From NCBI RefSeq assembly GCF_009389715.1, contig NC_052405.1:7915194-7979193 (forward strand): 64,000 bases of DNA, written 5' to 3'. The notes beneath the pieces were generated by a model that saw only the letters and a program-made list of their open reading frames with translations, did not search any database and had not been told where the DNA came from. This stretch comes from Phoenix dactylifera (Eukaryota > Streptophyta > Magnoliopsida > Arecales > Arecaceae). Shown piece by piece: positions 22,801-35,616 of this stretch (its first letter is position 1; each line of letters opens with the position of its first letter). The translations under genes and the position numbers were made by a program.

Positions 22801-23979
22801 GTACGTACTGATTTTGATTCATGGCCTGAGATCAAAGCACATATCGGTCCGAAGTAAGCTGCTTGCAGCTTAAAGTCAAATTCTTATTCACAGGCTCGCC
22901 CCAGCATATAGCAAACCCTGATCTGAGATAATGGTGGGGTGCCTAACATGTTTATTGTTTGCTATGACAAATTTTCAGAAAACGTGTATAGCACCCATTA
23001 ACAGAATTAAGTTCTTGCTGCATAAGCTTTAATTTACTATATACAGTTACATCATTTGGATTTCAGATCTTTCTTCAAGTCCGTATATGAAAAGATCCAA
23101 CACCTGATTTCAACCAATTGCTGCCGCGGTTAAAAAGTTACTTTCTTAGAATATATTATAAAATTAATTACTTTCCTTTTTTGAAGCTATACAAATCAAA
23201 TTATTTTTTGATAGTACATGAATAATGGGGATTCATTAGAAGATGCCTATATATGGAAACGAAGAGTCACATGTCTGTTCTACTGTATTTTAGTGCCGAG
23301 AAAGGATATTTCTTAGGAAGTAACGACAAGCATATTTCTTGATCCACCCCACACCGTCTATACAATTTAGCAAGGACATTAATAATTCTTGGCAAGTACC
23401 ATATCTCCCTACGGCATTCCTGTGTAAGCTTGTATTAAGCCCTAAATACATATGATCAAATTCAGCAAAACTATTATGCAAAGACTGCAAAATTTTGATC
23501 CACATATCTCCCTGGAATTCCACGCGAATCTTTTCCCCCAAAATTTTCCTAGTCGCTTCAAATAATCTTATTAAATAAATTTCGCAATGATCCTAAACCA
23601 TCTTAGGCAAAACAAAGCAGACTAGGAAATTTGATTGCCATCCATCATCCAAAGATTAGATCTTTCGCACAAGCAGCGCCGTAGAAACAATAAAAGACTC
23701 CAAAATTTCGAAAAAGATAAAAAAAATTTTACAAAAATCATCAAGTAATCCCTTTTATGATCCAAGAAACGAAGAATAGCAACGAAAGAGATATCCATCC
23801 GCACCTGCCCTAACCCCGGAAGACCCAGCCTTCTTCAAACCCTTCTTCTTGACGATGAAGCTAGCACCTATGAAGAAACTGGACGACAAAGCAAGCACCA
23901 AACCCTTGATGTTGTCCGCTGACATGCCCCTGTATGCATCCACCCAACTTCTCCCAGGCGGCACCCCCGGCGGCGCCAT
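13870..23979 (-). CDS. NIPA: NIPA-type magnesium transporter, nine exons
   Basis: Nine exons on the minus strand: 23805-23979, 21522-21578, 20740-20830, 20495-20655, 20192-20319, 19951-20088, 17691-17783, 14062-14167 and 13870-13976. All introns are GT-AG. The joined frame is 1056 nt, 351 residues, with every junction phase consistent. It starts [20 protein letters not shown], close to known plant NIPA proteins. The DUF803/NIPA family is multi-helical and moves Mg2+ across endomembranes or the plasma membrane. Conserved blocks include [64 protein letters not shown] and the last helix [13 protein letters not shown]. The hydrophilic C-terminal tail ends in [11 protein letters not shown]. Length fits the family. 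The largest introns (about 2.2, 2.2 and 3.5 kb) carry repeats. The leader on the minus strand is rich in GAGAGA. Confidence 0.95.
16660..17270. repeat. Dispersed GGTACC-rich repeat inside NIPA intron 7
   Basis: Two patches (about 16670-16880 and 17130-17270) are rich in GGTACC, GGTACT and CAGTACC words and have no coding potential. Similar word content is found at 22640-22860 and 63720-64000. Its family is unknown to me. Confidence 0.45.
21669..21808. repeat. Two-copy tandem repeat in NIPA intron 1
   Basis: A 72-bp unit starting aaaagcaat and containing taaaatatggtcaaagtaa occurs at 21669-21740 and again at 21741-21808 with a few differences and a small deletion. Confidence 0.8.
22640..22860. 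repeat. Dispersed GGTACC-rich repeat inside NIPA intron 1
   Basis: Contains many near-palindromic words such as ggtactgg, ctagtacc, ttcggtacatg, ccataccgag and gtatggtatgc. This matches the word content of 63720-64000. No coding sequence. Confidence 0.45.
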
Positions 23980-24582
23980 CTCGCGTTACCTTCCGACCTC
24001 CTCCGCCGCCGCCCCTCACGCCTTCCATTCCCTACGATCAGCCATAGGGTCGACTCATCGCCCGCTCGATACCTCGCCGCTCTACTCCTCCTCCTGGAAA
24101 TCAAAGCAGCTAGAATCCCCTCTCTCTCGCTCCCAAATCTCTCTCGCGCTCTCTCGGATTGGTTTGTTTACTTAGATCGGAAACACAGAGGAAGCGAGCG
24201 ATGGAGTTGGCATTAAGAAAGAGAAAGGCGAATAATAGCCGTGATCTATCGAATTAGTTCCTAGATTAAGCGGATCTTAAAACCGAATAGAACAAGATTA
24301 AGCGAGAAGATAAAAGCGAAGCGCGCTGCCGCTCGGTGCCTCGCGGATCCCAACCGCCAGCCTTGGGATGGTTCCCGTCACTCCCCGGTACCTGCACCCC
24401 TATCTTTCCAAACCTACGCATAAAAATATGAGATCTTTGATTGCCGTCCGCTTGATAACCATGTTCAATCTAACGGTAAATAGAGTCCCGCATAGAAAGA
24501 GAACCGTGGGAACCATGTTTACGTGGTATTGAAAGACCAGTACGGACCCGCTGTGGCCTCCACCGCGTGGCAGGTAAAGTAC

Positions 24583-24588
24583 CACGTG
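24583..24588. promoter_or_regulatory. G-box core CACGTG
   Basis: CCACGTGG lies about 600 bases upstream of the NIPA start codon. CACGTG is the plant bZIP/bHLH binding core. Position is compatible with promoter control, but a single hexamer is weak evidence. Confidence 0.25.
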
Positions 24589-25798
24589 GACTGTGCGATT
24601 GGGATTTATCGCCCAAGACAACAACTGGTCGACTACACAGGTGGCGATCAATGGAGGTGGATGCACGACACGGGAAACGGCTGTGTATATCTCTTGCATA
24701 GCTTTTCTAAGGCTGCAAGCATGTCAGAGTGGACCTTGGTCTCTCATAATTCAAATTAAATGCTTCAACTAGCTCGAAATTTGAGTCCAATTAATTTCCA
24801 TTCAAGTTGGATCTTGGCCGGGTTTCATATTGATCAAGTTGATTTCATTAAGAAAATGATCAAGTTGAGAATTGGAGCTTGCATGGAGAATGCATTCGCC
24901 TTATTTTAAATTAGTGTTTTTCTGATCTAAGATTTATCCTAAGTACTTTGGTTCAGATTGACTTGGATATTTTCCGGTCTCGATATGCATCATAACTAGT
25001 TCTAACATTGCATAGGATGGATATTTTTTCGATGATAGTGGTTTGGCCCACAAGCTTGTTGGACTACACTATGCAAAGTGGGAATGGATCAACCACACTT
25101 ATAGGGTTAGAATATATCTTAGCTCCAAGGTAGCAGCGGATTATCTACATTATAGACTAGTTAATTGACTTATGCTTGGCTACATTGTTGACAATTATGT
25201 ACCAGAATTATGAAATTACTATATCACTTCTTTCCCTTTCCGAATTACTATTATGTACCAAATTGATGAAAATATTATAATTCAGAATAAATATGGATAT
25301 AAATTTTAACATTAGATTAATATCAGTAGTATCTATATTTCTATTCATCACATAGATATCAATATGTATATAGATATACTGATATCCAATTCATGTCTAT
25401 CTTCAATCTTATGCAGTCGCCACTTCAAGTGTGAAAAGATTCTAATGGGAGGTACTGCATCTCTTTGCACGGTGCATTTGCGGATGAAGCATACATTAGT
25501 TATGAAAGGGTGCAAAACAATCCATGTTAAAGAGAAAAATAGCACCCATTTTAGCAGTATTAGCATTATAATCTCATGCAACTTGCACTTTGATCCAGCC
25601 ATCACATTAAGATTTGCCTTGTCATGTCATTATCCAATTGCTGTTGCCGCAACTGGTGGGAACATGATTTAATGGTCACCAAGGAAATAAACAGTATTGG
25701 ATTCTAATTGCAATGCAAATCTCAGACTTGCTCCCTTGCTTCTGTGACTGATGAATCTTGGACATCAGATTTGCCAGCTCCACTGATCACTTTCATAC

Positions 25799-25860
<62 letters not shown>

Positions 25861-25881
25861 CAACAATAATAATAATAATAA
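25799..25881. repeat. AAT microsatellite
   Basis: About 19 AAT units, a short CAACAACAA interruption, then more AAT units. Confidence 0.95.
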
Positions 25882-26666
25882 TTTCATTGATCATAAAATT
25901 AGTATCTCAGAGAGAAAAATCTGGTCCAAGTTTTGCAGTCATTGTTAAAAGGCCATTCTCCCCTCCTTCTGAATCTGAACCCTGTACCGGCTGTGCCTTG
26001 ATTCCTCTCTGTCACTCTTGCAGTCTTGCTCTGTCTTTTTTGTGCTTTTAATGCGCTGATGAGCTAAATTTATGGCATTGTATTTTTGTACATAGTCTTT
26101 ATAATAAAAACTAGGGGAAGCTCTTGTTTCCTCCATTTCCCTTCAATACATATATCCATTGTTTTCCTCCAATAGTCTACCTCTTGAGGAGTGAGAGATT
26201 CTGAAGTTCCAACTCATCTTCATTGGCCTGAATCCTTTGGCAGAAAGAATGAAGAAATTTATCAAACTTGACAGTGTATCGGGCTATGCCACTGCACAAC
26301 CAGTCCAGCTGAAAACGGCTTTTAGATAATTAGATGGACTAGGTTAGCTAGCCTTGGCCTTTCTGGTGGTTGTGAGGAGCCCCCACAACCAGTGCATAAA
26401 ACCAACCATTGCTAGAGCTGTTTTTGTCATCAGAGACCATCTTCATGAGGATCCATATGAGTCGTGTGTTTAGTCCCATAATAGTTATAGGATAGATAAA
26501 TTTTGGATACTTATATTGAGACAAGAAATCTAAATAATATCTTTTGGCAAGTTTTTTTGGGTAAGGTCCTAGGTAGTTGTAATCTTCGACTTATAATTGT
26601 GATCAATCAGTCCTTCTTACCCTGTAATATGTTCCTGTTGTAAAATTATCTGGTCTCTGCGTTGGG

Positions 26667-26790
26667 TAAGTGTGCTGTTAGACAACCTTGGGGCATCCAA
26701 TATGTGGGTGGAAGGGGACTCAGTAAGTGTAATTAGTTGGCTGAATAGTACCTCCATCTGTTATTATAAGGTAGCAGAGGCCTTTATGTC
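26667..26790 (+). pseudogene. RNase H-like retroelement fragment
   Basis: An open frame reads LGASNMWVEGDSVSVISWLN. The pattern WVEGDS..VI.W is the second half of the plant RNase H-like domain (RVT_3) found at the ends of LINE polyproteins and host copies. Only this short part is recognisable, so a chance or very old remnant is possible. Confidence 0.4.
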
Positions 26791-27836
26791 ATGCCCTAAA
26801 CTAGTTGGGCCGGTCAAGTGGACCATGCCTAGTTCGCTTAAAAGGGCGGGTATCACACCTTAGCCATCAAGGAAATTGACCTTCACCGAGGTATAAATAT
26901 TTTGTAGATTCTTCAGTAGGGAGGGCATGTCTTACATCAAAGATTTTGGATGTCTGACTCTCCTAATGGACATTGTATCGAAGACCCATGCCAAATCTTA
27001 CAGGATTTCTTCGAGTGCTTGTGATGGAGATCTTGTTCTCATCTTTTAAATAAAAAGGGTAGAGATTTGATCTTTGGTAAGAATTTGACCTTCCACCTTG
27101 ACTACAGGTGCAAGAGAGAAAGAATGGTGTGATGTGGATTCAGTACTAATGCAACAACACTTTTTGATCGGGTTAGTATAAACTTGAAACCTATCAAAAG
27201 GCAAGTAGGTTGTTCAAATTAGAGTTTTAATGGAAGTTACTAGAACTAAAAAGCTATTACATCATGAATTAGATGGGGAGATCTATTCAAGAGAACCTCA
27301 CCAACGCAAGAAAACTGTTGATAGAACTACGTTTTTCATAAGGTAAATGGACAGGATACCAACAACTCAGTAATCACCTCACAGAAAGAGCAAACATCAC
27401 AGTTTTCTTTCAACAAGCTTTAGAAGAAACATATCTGGGATCATATCCAAAATAAATTTACCCACCCGCCGCTGTACTATCCTGGCTCTTGCTTACAATT
27501 TACTTTAATTTGGTTAGTATGGAGATTTGAGCTATATTTGTTGTGTCTAATAGGTTTGGACGAAAATTAGAAGGTTTGTTCAAAGTTTCAAATTCCATCA
27601 AGTGAACTACATATTCACATTTTTGGTTTGATTTGGTCATTTCTGTTTGGCTTCCCTTACCATGAAATGTATGCTACCACTGCTCAAAACTGACAAGTAG
27701 TATGTAACAGGGAACAAATGGCAACTAGTATTACTTCTACACAAGGTGAAATGAAAGCATCTATAATGAGATCTATGAAGAGAGAGGGAGATCCATGATG
27801 ACATCTGTAAAGGTTGGAGAAAGGAGGAATTTGCAC
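26791..27836. other. Intergenic, no gene seen
   Basis: No ORF with recognisable motifs, RNA gene or obvious repeat in about 1 kb. Confidence 0.5.
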
Positions 27837-28215
27837 TTTTTTTCTCTTTTTTTTTTTGGTATATCGGTGACTCACACACAACAGGGGTAAACATAGCCCA
27901 TAAAGCTGAAAGAAACAGAAAATGCAAAGGAGACGGTACAAAATCGTGTCTCTATCAGATAACACCTTCCGAGTGATGGGCTCCATAAGAAGCCACCCAA
28001 TCCGCACCTCTTCAATGTAATACTCCACCAAAGCAGCACTGTTTAGTCACTAATCCAAATGAATGTTGACATCCACCACAACAATCAAGCATTCTAGGCG
28101 TCCCAAACACGACCGAATATTCGTGCTCTACGTCGTCTGTTCCTTCTTGAAGTCCAATTTTTTGACAGCAATGCACATCCAGTCTCGGATACAGACGTTC
28201 TTCCAGCAAATTGGA
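27837..28215 (-). mobile_element. LINE 3' end fragment (RNase H end plus poly-A)
   Basis: On the minus strand a frame reads GADWVASYGAHHSEGVI, the end of the LINE RNase H-like domain. It is followed by GTGAGTCACCGATATACC and an A-rich tail (T-run at 27837-27859 on plus). The same tail motif closes the fragment at 47232. The 5' part is missing, as is usual for truncated LINE insertions. The limit near 28215 is approximate. Confidence 0.65.
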
Positions 28216-30085
28216 ATGTAACCTGAAAGAGACTTCAGACTTTATGATCCAATCTGACTAGATAGAACAGCTGTTAATCATTTTAACTTGGAAAAAATTT
28301 ATATTCCTTGCGTTACGGCGGGACTTGTAACCTTGCTTTGTTGTTGAATATACCATCAAGATCTTGTGACTCTTGTCTCTTAATGATCAGAAACAAATGA
28401 TTTGTCTTCAGAAAGGAATTGGGGAGAAAGAGAGGTAAGAAGATGACAAATGAAGGAAGACCAAGGGAGCACATCAAGAATTATGTTGGCCAAAGGAATT
28501 TAATGTACAGCTCATGTCCGGCATAGGTGCAGAGAAAACTTTTCTTCTGTCTCAACTTTTCTCCTTGGTTTCGTGCATTTGGAAAAGAAATTTTCAAAGG
28601 CAAACACAGAAAATGCCCATGGAAGCTTTGCCTTGAAGGAAAAGGAAAAGTCATTCTGGTTAGATTTTCAACTAGTATTGGACATGTGCCATGCATGCAA
28701 ATAAAGTTTGAATGGTTTTTTTCAATTTAAAAAATGAATTTTATTAATTGTATAACCTGATTAATATACTTCAATGATTTAAATAAGTAGTATCAGGAAC
28801 ATACAAATGCATAATCACTGTATGGATGGCTGATTCAGGTTCAACTTCCCATTCTTTTTTATGTGTCTTTCTCTACCAAAAAGAGAGCCAAAGAGAGAGA
28901 AATGCATTTTTAAATAGGGTTGAATTGCACCTGCCAGCCCCTATAGTGAAAAACCCTGGAGTGGTGGGAGATAGTTGCCCAAACATCGCTGCCACGACCT
29001 AGTCTCGGAATTTGAAAGCTAGTATAAAGATATACTGCTCGATTCATTTGTGACACAAAGCACAATAAAGCTTGGAATAGGACTCATATTTGATAAATTA
29101 TTAATTGAACCAGATCCACCACCGTGGATATAAGGTGAAATCATCCTAATGCTTATTTCTATTACGCATAACAAAGAAGAAAGAAAAAAGAATTTATTTC
29201 ATCCTAAATCTATAATGAACCTGATCCTTGTAATAATTTCTCCTCATATTTACCAAACATTTTCTATCAAATTTGCTCGTGCCAGACATAACTGTTTCGA
29301 AAAGAAAGCCATCATTGGGTATTTTCAACATAAAGTTCTCATTTATGTCTGCCTCATTTTTCCTTCATATATAGATAAAAATACTGCCAAGTTAGAGTTA
29401 GAAAAGGAATAATTTTCAGAGTTAATATGCCAACAGGTACATCCATTCCTATTCCACTTTTCTTCTTCTTGAATCAAATGCATACATCCCAATTCGACCT
29501 CCCACCCCTTAATTGCCCAATCTTTTAGCCACTCTATTCATTTCCCATCCTTCTTTACATCACTTTCGAGTGCAGCCTAAATGATTCAACATTGTGTTTA
29601 ATACACTACCTACCTTTCTTCCCTGAAACCAGACACCAATGTTCGCGCACCAAATACAGGTTGTTTGATCAAAAGTACATGTAGTTAATATGGGCCGCCG
29701 GAAGGTGGAACATTAGTCGTAATTCCACCGAACATTTAATAAATCAAAGCTACATTAGTCCAAGTTGACCTTTGCTTTCAATTGGAAGTCACAAGCAGTA
29801 AGACCAAACCATTTAAGCACCCTTTTCCTCTCACTACCAGCCGCTCCCTTTGGGGTTGGGTGGAGTCACTGGCCAACGGCTACTTCCAGCGCCCACTCGT
29901 ATCAATCCCTTGCCCCGCTCAATCCGGCGGTGGATGAGATGTCTCAACCCCCACGAAAGGGATCACATTGACAACAAACAGACTTCTTATGGCCCACTCC
30001 TTTTCACCCTTAAATTAGAGCTAATGACACTTCTCCTCGACAGAGTCTTCCTTTGGAGAACAAAGGCTTGGCAGGGGAGGAGAAC
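28216..30085. other. Intergenic, including upstream region of the small gene at 30086
   Basis: No supported gene. Short ORFs at 28481-28730 overlap on both strands and lack motifs. Confidence 0.5.
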
Positions 30086-30610
30086 ATGGATGACTTCAGC
30101 TTCCCTACCGCTCCAGTAGCACAAGAGCCCCTCTGCCAGGTCCCCTTTCCCTTGTGGTTTGTGTCCTCCATCGCCGACCAAAAGGCCGTCCATCATCGCC
30201 GGAGAAGCTTCTCTTCAGCCGAAGAAGCTGCCAACATCGCCGCCGCACTGGAGATAGCCTCGCCGGCGCTCAGTGAGGGTGGCAGATACCAGTTTCTCAA
30301 TGATGAAGAGAGGATGGACATGCTCTGGGAGGACTTCAATGAAGAGCTAAGCCGCCTGTCTTGTGATCAGAAGAGGGGGCCAATGAACGGGGAGGCGAGC
30401 TCTGACCTGACATCGACGTCCGGAAGCAAAACGGATCCGAGCAGGCATGGAATGACGGCGGACCGGCGCAGCGTTCGGTCATCAGCCGCATCGAAGACCG
30501 GCAGCATAATTCACCATAGAAGGCCAAGCTTGCTTCTGATGCTCAAGGTACTCAAGAAGCTGTTCTTGATTCAGAAGACCAGTTCTTCCAAGAGGAAACC
30601 ACTTCATTGA
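30086..30610 (+). CDS. Uncharacterised plant protein with MDMLWEDFNEEL motif
   Basis: A single-exon frame of 174 residues from the ATG in gagaacATGGATGAC. Upstream in-frame sequence lacks another ATG. The protein begins MDDFSFPTAP, then has VPFPLWFVSSI, a His/Arg patch, an alanine-rich helix, and MDMLWEDFNEEL near residues 85-100. It ends in a Ser/Arg-rich stretch and a basic-hydrophobic segment. The short N-terminal motif plus the MD(M/L)LWEDFNEEL block recurs in small plant proteins of unknown function, as I remember them; I cannot assign a role. No signal peptide. Higher GC than its flanks supports coding. It stands alone, with about 1.8 kb of noncoding sequence on the left. Confidence 0.7.
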   Translation: MDDFSFPTAPVAQEPLCQVPFPLWFVSSIADQKAVHHRRRSFSSAEEAANIAAALEIASPALSEGGRYQFLNDEERMDMLWEDFNEELSRLSCDQKRGPMNGEASSDLTSTSGSKTDPSRHGMTADRRSVRSSAASKTGSIIHHRRPSLLLMLKVLKKLFLIQKTSSSKRKPLH

Positions 30611-30720
30611 AGACAAGATCTCATCCTCGAAGAATTCCACCATGGTTTGTAGCTACCTGATCTTTATTAGATATTGAGCAAGCCATAGGATCTGGTTGCA
30701 GAGCTTACAAGAGTTATGAG

Positions 30721-30746
30721 CCACCACCGCCACCACCGCCACCACA
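30721..30746. repeat. CCACCACCG short tandem repeat
   Basis: Three imperfect CCACCACCG units, probably in the 3' UTR of the gene at 30086-30610. Confidence 0.75.
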
Positions 30747-33528
30747 GAGTTAAAAAAGGTAGCTAGTAAACAGAGGCAGCCATCCTGTCTATATATATAG
30801 CTATATATCGACAGAAATAACAAATTTGTAAGATGATATACGTTTTTCTATTTCACTTCTCCCTGCTTTTGGTTTGCTATATTAGAAATTCAGTTGATGT
30901 GATTTCCAGCTGATTATTCCTGCCTTCGCTAATGTAATGTCTTCTATCTGAATAAGACGGGCCATGCATGCTTGCATATTAATTCTAGTTGTTGCAAGCC
31001 TTGGCCTTTCCCCTTGCAACAAAGGATGACGAGCACAATGCTCTCCAGTGGAGAGAACAGCCTTGGGTGCCCATGCTGCGCTCCTTTTTCCGCGCCTTTG
31101 ATACCAGAACAGAGGATATGTTTGTTTACAAAGCTATTATGAGGACAACCATGGGGACTGCCAGCGAGCTGATTGATATCAACAGCAAAACTTTAGTTGT
31201 GGTGGTTCTAGATGCCAGGCTGGTCCTACAGCAATCTTTTCTCCATCGATAGGTCATCAGTTTGATTTCATTCTGTGCCCACAGCAATACAAATAGGAAT
31301 TGATGTCCCTAAAGATTTTTTTAATGTATCGAATAGACAAGTATGGGCTTTTTCTTTTGAGCATTCCCATATAAATATATAATGTTGAAATAATATAAGA
31401 TAGATATTGGATGGCAGTAATAAATAGAACTGAGCCCAACTTCTTGTTTTACTTTCCCCTCGGAAAAGATAGCTCGGTTTGATGTTGGCCAGCACGAAGT
31501 AGCGTCGCTCAGGTTCAAAAGCCCAAAAAGAAGGCAAATAGAAATGGGTCTACCTCTAGGCAGCAAGAAATGCCATTTTAAATCCATCTTCACCAGATCA
31601 ACAAGATCACATAGGTAAGTAAAATCTCACACTCATCCTTTATTGGCCTCCAGAACTTCTTCACAAGCCTATGAGTCAAGGTGTTGCCTTCCTCCAAAGT
31701 AAAGAAATAAATTATCTTAAATCAGCAACCCGTATTCATCAAGATTGTTTTCCTTACTCACCTAACATGGACTTGAATCTTCCTGCCACATCCATCCGTA
31801 CATTATGCATACATTCAGATGCCAACAAATTCTTTTCATCTCAATTAAATTAAATCTAGTAAAGAAAGGCCGGAATCCCCTGGTGCCTATTGTTTCTCTC
31901 ATATTGCATTTCATTCTAGATGAAACATCACAGCAACCACATGAGCTCTACTGCTCTACATGAACAGCCATTATCTCATTTAGCCATTCTTCATGGTATG
32001 GGACCTGAAGATTACTAATCGACATATATCTGTGATAAAAGGGTGTACAAATATACTTACATCTCAAAGTAATCATGTATATATCAGTAATGAATTTCAA
32101 GAAGAGACCCTGTGATGTTGACTAATCTTTCAAATGTGATGAAACCAATATGGAAAATACAAGAGAAGTGAAACAAGAAAACATAAAAGTTTCTAGAGGA
32201 CATTATGATTGCTCCCTAATATGCAGAAATTAATGTTGTGCCATGTAAAAAGTTTGTGTCCTGTAGTTGAGTCAGTAGTCTAGGTCATTGACTCAAAACT
32301 GCCACGAACTTTAGGGTTGCCGCCATCGACCACTGCAACATTTTGCACCCTCAGTCGGTCCCTATCAAAAGAAGGGTAATATCATAAATGAGTTGTTCAA
32401 GAGATGGATCATAAAGTTCAGCACTATAATATGCAAAGATGCCATGCTTATGTGATAGTAATTAGGAATGTTAATATTAATATGTTACGCATAAATTAGA
32501 AAATGATAATCAATGGGCTTCAGTAACGAAGTGGTCGCTGCATTCATTAGCACAAGAGTACTCAAACATCATACCGCTTCAAGCAAAACCCGCAATCAAC
32601 ATGAAATTTCACATAAGAATAATAAATTAGAAAGTAAAAACTGAACAAAACCAGCAGCAAACTTCCAATGTTGGCAACCTAGTAGAACCTATCAGAGAAA
32701 GCAAAAGTATTAAAGCTAAAAGATGGTCTCCATTTGAGAATAAAGCTGAAAAAATACAATATAAGAAGATCTAGCAAGTTTTCAGGAATATGCATATGAA
32801 TGAAAGCAAAACCATTTCTCACGCTATTCACAAAACAGTTGTAAGTTGTAACCATGATAAGGTGCAACCCTAGTACCTGGGCAAATTCACCATATTACAT
32901 GGAAGAAGGCCAGTAGGTCCAAGAACCAGGTCTGTTCTTTGCCAATAAGAGCCTGACAAGAGTTACTTTTATCATGAACAAATTAATATCTATCTTAGAA
33001 TGCATCACACTCAGCACAGCAGGGCTACATAGTCCCTGTTGAGGTTTACATCCCTAATGCAAATTTAAATATTAGAACAGAAACAATTAGGGAGCACAAA
33101 TTCTGTGCTTAGATTATTTACCACCTCTGCAAAATGATCCAAACATTTACTATATCAAACATATGACAATATGACCCATTTTAACGACATTACAAGGTGC
33201 ATGGTGTTGCTAACTCCAGATTTACCCTGACGCTTCAATATTTGTGTTTTTTACTAAGACACCTAATGACACTCCTCGACACTCCAAGTCAACAATATCT
33301 AATGTCATCGCATATCAGCTTTTGGCATTTATAGCTAGATGTTTTCAAGACTAACATGACATTTGGCATAAGTTTTAAAAATTCAATCAAATTATGAAGC
33401 AATTGGTCCCACAAATTATTCTGCACATAAACTTTGTACATATCATTCTTAAAAAAATTGTACCTGCTTATAGACACATCTATATAATATGGATGTGTCC
33501 CCAAGTCTAACTGTTTGAAGGTTTCCAT

Positions 33529-33622
33529 GTCTAGATCTTTTGAACACTTAGACACTTGACACTTGTGTCACATGTGTCTAGATCTTTTGAATACTTAGAC
33601 ACCTTACACCCATGTCACTTGT
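33529..33622. repeat. Two-copy 47-bp tandem repeat
   Basis: The unit starting gtctagatcttttgaa and containing acttagacac occurs at 33529-33575 and 33576-33622 with several substitutions. Confidence 0.75.
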
Positions 33623-34195
33623 CAAGATAACATAGGCCGATGCTATTTTCTTCTTGGCCTATGATGGAACTATATTGTTACTTGCCAGTCAATCATACAT
33701 ATACTAGAGCTATGAGACGAACCACCATATAACAAGGATCTTTTAACATAATCACATTCATGGGCAATTAATACATATTTGTGGTGCTACAAATCCTCAT
33801 TATGCATTTATGCTGCCTAAACATCAACTTATAAGTATGAACCTTTATGCAAACATTCAACAGTCATTCATTTAACTAGAAAATTCCAAACAACAATTCT
33901 ATGTTCGGTTGAATCTTTTAGAACGAAAGCTAAATCCAGTCAATAGTCCAAACAACATCTCTCTCTGCATCCTATAGATATGTGAACATATCTGCAACAT
34001 TTTAAGACAAAAATATCTCCTCCAGGTAATATGTAGCAAATCAATGCCATTTTAACATGCTTTAATATAATTAGTTCGACTTTGCAGAAACTGAAAATCA
34101 TGAGCAAAGCTTTACTAATATTACATTTGATTTACTTGCATGGAAAATTATTGTGGAGATATGAGAAATCTCTACTTGCAGATGCTCTCATAGCA

Positions 34196-35616
34196 TCACT
34201 TTGAATTTGTTTTAAGAAGCCCTGACAGAGAAGCACAATGCGTAGAGTTATAGTTGCACTTTTCACAGCATGTCTGCAACAATTCAATGACTTTGAGGCA
34301 CCTGAAACAAGAATCAAAAGTCAAAATTTAGTAATTTGAATTATGTACAGTAATACATTATGGTAAAAGAACAAATATATGCACAGTAAAACTGCACCAT
34401 TCAATCAATGGAAAAGGGCTCATAACGCCATTTTTCAGCATCTCATTTTGATCAAAGTGAGCTTCTACACCATCGGTGCAGCGCAGATCTCTATTTCACT
34501 TGGGAAGATGGATAGAGCCCTAGACATAGCAAATGCAAAATCCATAGTTCCCTGACTAAAAAATCCTGCCTGATAACACTCATGGAGCAACCCCTAAAAC
34601 CTGATATTAGGTAAATCAGTATATGGTAATATGAGCTTTCTGATAAGACCATCAATTCTTGCACCACACTAAGGTGGACCTGAAGGACTCAGACGCATGC
34701 AATTGTTTCAGACAATCCTGTCAAGCTGGGCCAAATCGTTTACAAGGATAAGATATGTTAAGGATCTCTTTTTACAAATCTGTATTTGATTCTAAACATT
34801 CATAATTTCTCTCTTCTCTCATCAAGAACAAAGTCTACCTACTTAAAATGCTTCGGTGATAGAAAGACCCTCATCTGCCCTTAAATTCATGAATTCTGCC
34901 ATTTATGACAGAATATTAACCTAAAATCAAGACTCCACCTGATTCATCCGGACTTGGGACTGGCATTGATGATTTTCTTGCATCCACTGTTTAGTGTAAA
35001 AAACAATGATGTGTAGTTTATACATTACATTCTCTAGCTCGACATCGAAATTAACAGTATACACCATAAATGTCTTAAAAAGCACAACTTGCAAGACTAG
35101 GTTATCTCCAAATCATACTTCTCCAGAAATCCAATGCCCCTCTCAAACTCTATAGCTTGCTCTTTGCTAATCCTTCGGAAAAGAACCCTTACGTCTCATC
35201 TACCAAGATTCCGTTAACTGACAGAATTTTTGAAAACCAAATCCCTGGAGCTACGCAGCGTAATTCCAATTCCAGCAACGATGTATAAGATTTTCTGGAC
35301 CCGATAGCGCCAGCAAATCATTGGTTCACTTCTTTGGGAAATCAAGAGTCCCATAGATTAAATTAGGACTTGAATCCAACCCTCCCAAGTTTTCAGACCA
35401 TGAAACCAGGCGTTTAGCAGCGATCCCTCCTCAATAGTACCAAATTCTCCGTTCCAATCGATGGACCAGGTCCTGCCAAGAAGGAGAAAAAGGGGGGGAG
35501 GGGGAAAACGGAAAGAAAACAAAACCGTACCTTTGGGGGATGAAGTTATTTTTGGTGAGGCAGGACTGGATGTCGCATGCCTCCTTCTTGCACGGTTCTT
35601 TGCTCGGCCGCGGCAT
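34196..35616 (-). CDS. CMC4: CMC4-like twin-CX9C mitochondrial protein, two exons
   Basis: Exon 1 is 35531-35616, exon 2 is 34196-34301. The intron of about 1.2 kb has GT-AG ends. The joined frame is 192 nt, 63 residues. It starts MPRPSKEPCKKEACDIQSCL. Cysteines at 9 and 19 and at 30 and 40 form the twin CX9C pattern of a CHCH helical hairpin; C41 and C51 add a further CX9C spacing. The order CKKEAC.IQ.CL matches CMC4 (the small MTCP1 neighbour protein). Family knowledge: such proteins enter the mitochondrial intermembrane space and are oxidised by the Mia40 pathway; many help assemble cytochrome oxidase. The first ATG with a fitting frame is used. Open frames that run across the intron are not the gene. 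Confidence 0.9.

Larger units (their letters stand above)
23980..26660. other. Upstream region of NIPA and intergenic sequence
   Basis: The first about 200 bases should be the NIPA 5' leader (CT-rich on the plus strand). A G-box core and an AAT microsatellite lie further on. Short open frames (24400-24699, 25348-25605, 25945-26136) show no family motif. Confidence 0.5.
30611..34195. other. Intergenic
   Basis: The first few hundred bases likely include the 3' UTR of the small gene. An open frame at 30989-31252 (plus) has no known motif. The rest is AT-rich, with no RNA gene or transposon end recognised. The right side may hold the 3' UTR of the CMC4-like gene. Confidence 0.5.

Noticed and set aside
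24400-24699. 99-residue ORF upstream of NIPA
   Set aside because: No motif; overlaps a plus-strand ORF of similar length and the putative promoter.
31268-31593. Overlapping minus ORFs near 31.4 kb
   Set aside because: Three frames open by chance in AT-rich DNA, no conserved motif.
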